Positions 14,219 through 15,838 of a DNA stretch of 15,838 nucleotides are shown piece by piece; the first letter of the stretch is position 1; every line of letters starts with the position of its first letter. The notes below the pieces were generated by a model. It was not told the DNA's origin. It saw only the letters and a program-made list of their open reading frames with translations, and ran no database searches. Source of the stretch: DASTRU01 sp035761045 (GTDB lineage: Bacteria > Pseudomonadota > Gammaproteobacteria > Burkholderiales > Burkholderiaceae_E); the NCBI GenBank assembly GCA_035761045.1, contig DASTRU010000284.1, forward strand, positions 1-15,838. The letters run 5' to 3'. The translations under genes were made by a program, and so were the position numbers.

Positions 14219-15838
14219 ATGGCGCAAGATGTGGAGAAAACAGCACACGTTCAAACTCCTATGAATTCCTTACCCGGCACGCAAGCTCGTGAGTCTGAAA
14301 TAAAACGCGACAACGACGCATCCATACGCTCGCACGTAGAGGAAGTCGCGAAGCGCTTGAACAAGGCGATGGAAGAGCCGGTTGTTAAGGGAGCCGAAGG
14401 CGTGCTGGAAGCGATCAAGGCACTGACGACGATGCAGGCGGACCACGAGTTGGCGCCCCGTATTCGCTTGCTGCAACAAGCCGCGATGTGGTGCTTCTTG
14501 TCGGGCGACCATTTGCGATTGGGATACGAACCCGCCGCGCATGCCGTGGGGCTCGCGCGTCGTTATGGCGATAGCGACATGCTGTGCAAGACCTTGGTCA
14601 CCGAGGGCATCATCGCGGCCGACAGCAGTGATTTCTTTCAAGCGATGGCCTGCTTTCAAGAAGCGTTAGAGATGGCCCGCGCTCGCAATGACGCGGTGGC
14701 GGAGGCGGCGATTCTTGGCAACATCGGCACGGCGTTGCTTAACCACTCGCAATACCGCGACGCGATGCTGTGCTACGACGCCGTCATCGATATCGCCGAG
14801 CGCGACCGCGCGGCACGCATGACAGAGGACCGCACCGCATGGTCCAGTTCGCGCATGGCGATGTTCTTGCATAACGCGCTTGCGAACCTGGCCTTGTGCT
14901 GCCTCAACTTGGACGACCACGAGCGCGGCTTGCGCACGATTCAACGCGCGATCGAAGCCAACCCCGAGCCCGTCGACGACAACGGCATCGTCGCGCGCGT
15001 GTTCGCGGAAAACACCTACACATTGCTGCTGCTTAATAGCGGCGATCACGCGCAGGCCCGCGAGCGTTGCGAGATCGCGAAAGCCTTCGCGACAAAATCA
15101 GCTTCAGTGCGGGCGCAAATTTCAGCCGACATTGCCGAGGGCTTGTGCGAGATTCATCAAGGCTATGCCGACACTGGATTCTCACGACTCGATCGCGCGC
15201 TCGATCGTTCGCGCAACGTCAAGAGCGCCTTGCGCGACACCTTGATCGCGTTGGTGCGCGCCTGCGAGGTGGTGGGCGACGAGGAACGTGCCCTCGCCTA
15301 TCACCGCGAACTCACGCTGCACACGCGGGAATCGCAAAAGGAAGCAGCGCTTTACTTGCATAATCAACACTTAAAACGCTTAGGCGTGCGCGGGCATGCC
15401 GATCCATCGATTACTCACGTACTTGAAAAGCGCGAGGAGTCGTTGCGCCGCCGGGCCGCCGAGCGCGAGGTGCTGAAATCGCAAGTTGAAATGCTTGAAC
15501 GTTTAGCGGTGACGGCCGAATTGCGCGACGACGCCACGGGCGAACATTCCTTTCGCGTGGGCAAGCTCGCGTCCTTGCTTGCGAAGACCGTGGGATGCAG
15601 TGACGAAACCTGCTTCACGATGGAACTCGCCGCGCGGTTGCATGACATCGGCAAGATCGGCATTCCCGATGGCATCTTGCTTAAACCCGGTCGGCTCACG
15701 GGAGTTGAGCGACGCATCATGGAAACGCACACCGTGGTCGGCGCCGAGTTGCTTGCGCAATCCAACGTGACGCAAATGCAAGTCGCCGAGGAGATCGCGC
15801 GTTATCACCATGAGTGGTGGGACGGCACCGGGTATCCC
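14219..15838 (+). CDS. TPR / coiled-coil / HD-GYP protein, probable c-di-GMP phosphodiesterase (3' end beyond window)
   Basis: The visible 540 residues have no signal peptide or membrane segment, so the protein is probably cytoplasmic. Residues about 125-295 hold at least four TPR-like helical pairs, for example LGNIGTALLNHSQYRDAMLC (166-185) and a unit at 217-248. A charged coiled coil (about 399-427) leads into an HD-GYP domain with TGEHSFRV (440-447), LHDIGKIGIPD with H475/D476, and HHEWWDGTGYP at 530-540, where the window ends. HD-GYP domains hydrolyse cyclic-di-GMP to pGpG and GMP, and all motifs seen are canonical. TPR regions bind peptides or proteins. The start is uncertain: ATG 14219 follows an in-frame stop directly and has only a weak GAG, while GTG 14231 and ATG 14261 have no better site. 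Confidence 0.9.
   Translation, partial: MAQDVEKTAHVQTPMNSLPGTQARESEIKRDNDASIRSHVEEVAKRLNKAMEEPVVKGAEGVLEAIKALTTMQADHELAPRIRLLQQAAMWCFLSGDHLRLGYEPAAHAVGLARRYGDSDMLCKTLVTEGIIAADSSDFFQAMACFQEALEMARARNDAVAEAAILGNIGTALLNHSQYRDAMLCYDAVIDIAERDRAARMTEDRTAWSSSRMAMFLHNALANLALCCLNLDDHERGLRTIQRAIEANPEPVDDNGIVARVFAENTYTLLLLNSGDHAQARERCEIAKAFATKSASVRAQISADIAEGLCEIHQGYADTGFSRLDRALDRSRNVKSALRDTLIALVRACEVVGDEERALAYHRELTLHTRESQKEAALYLHNQHLKRLGVRGHADPSITHVLEKREESLRRRAAEREVLKSQVEMLERLAVTAELRDDATGEHSFRVGKLASLLAKTVGCSDETCFTMELAARLHDIGKIGIPDGILLKPGRLTGVERRIMETHTVVGAELLAQSNVTQMQVAEEIARYHHEWWDGTGYP

Overview
The window is chromosomal DNA from a GC-rich betaproteobacterium, most likely a member of Burkholderiales or a close relative. 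The evidence is the mra/mur/fts gene order, the MurE and MraY sequence variants, a bacterial type A RNase P RNA and the GC-rich codon use. No species is claimed.

Region 1 (1-7743, all on the minus strand) is the start of the division and cell wall (dcw) cluster, read mraZ-rsmH-ftsL-ftsI-murE-murF-mraY-murD. The genes are tightly packed. Four successive junctions share 4-nt ATGA or GTGA overlaps, mraY and murD meet at TGATG, and murD runs off the left edge. Upstream of mraZ there is a sigma70-like promoter overlapped by four GTG(G/C)-type boxes spaced exactly 10 bp apart, which look like the MraZ autoregulatory operator. Together these genes make lipid I precursors (MurE, MurF, MraY, MurD), the septal transpeptidase FtsI and its partner FtsL, and the 16S rRNA methyltransferase RsmH.

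Region 2 (7745-9616) holds an intergenic stretch, a plus-strand lipoprotein with two copies of a His-rich domain of unknown function, and, convergent with it, the RNase P RNA gene rnpB on the minus strand.

Region 3 (9884-13600) holds a multidomain signalling protein on the plus strand (pseudo-receiver, class III nucleotidyl cyclase, Ser/Thr kinase). A minus-strand pair, a rhomboid protease followed by a cytosolic 5'-nucleotidase-like protein, converges on it. A perfect 11-bp inverted repeat lies upstream of the rhomboid gene.

Region 4 (13727-15838) is the most unusual part. Two tiny minus-strand genes (53 and 47 codons) encode peptides with double-glycine leaders. Both end in the same 11 residues, VGGGQASYFWL, although 8 of those 11 codons differ synonymously. 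Both leaders fit the GG-peptidase consensus, so both predict the same heptapeptide, QASYFWL. The pair ends in its own intrinsic terminator. Divergent from it, about 80 bp away, starts a TPR/coiled-coil/HD-GYP protein (a probable cyclic-di-GMP phosphodiesterase) that runs off the right edge. I infer, without proof, a secreted or processed short-peptide signal paired with a TPR-containing c-di-GMP effector. No exporter or peptidase gene is present in the window.
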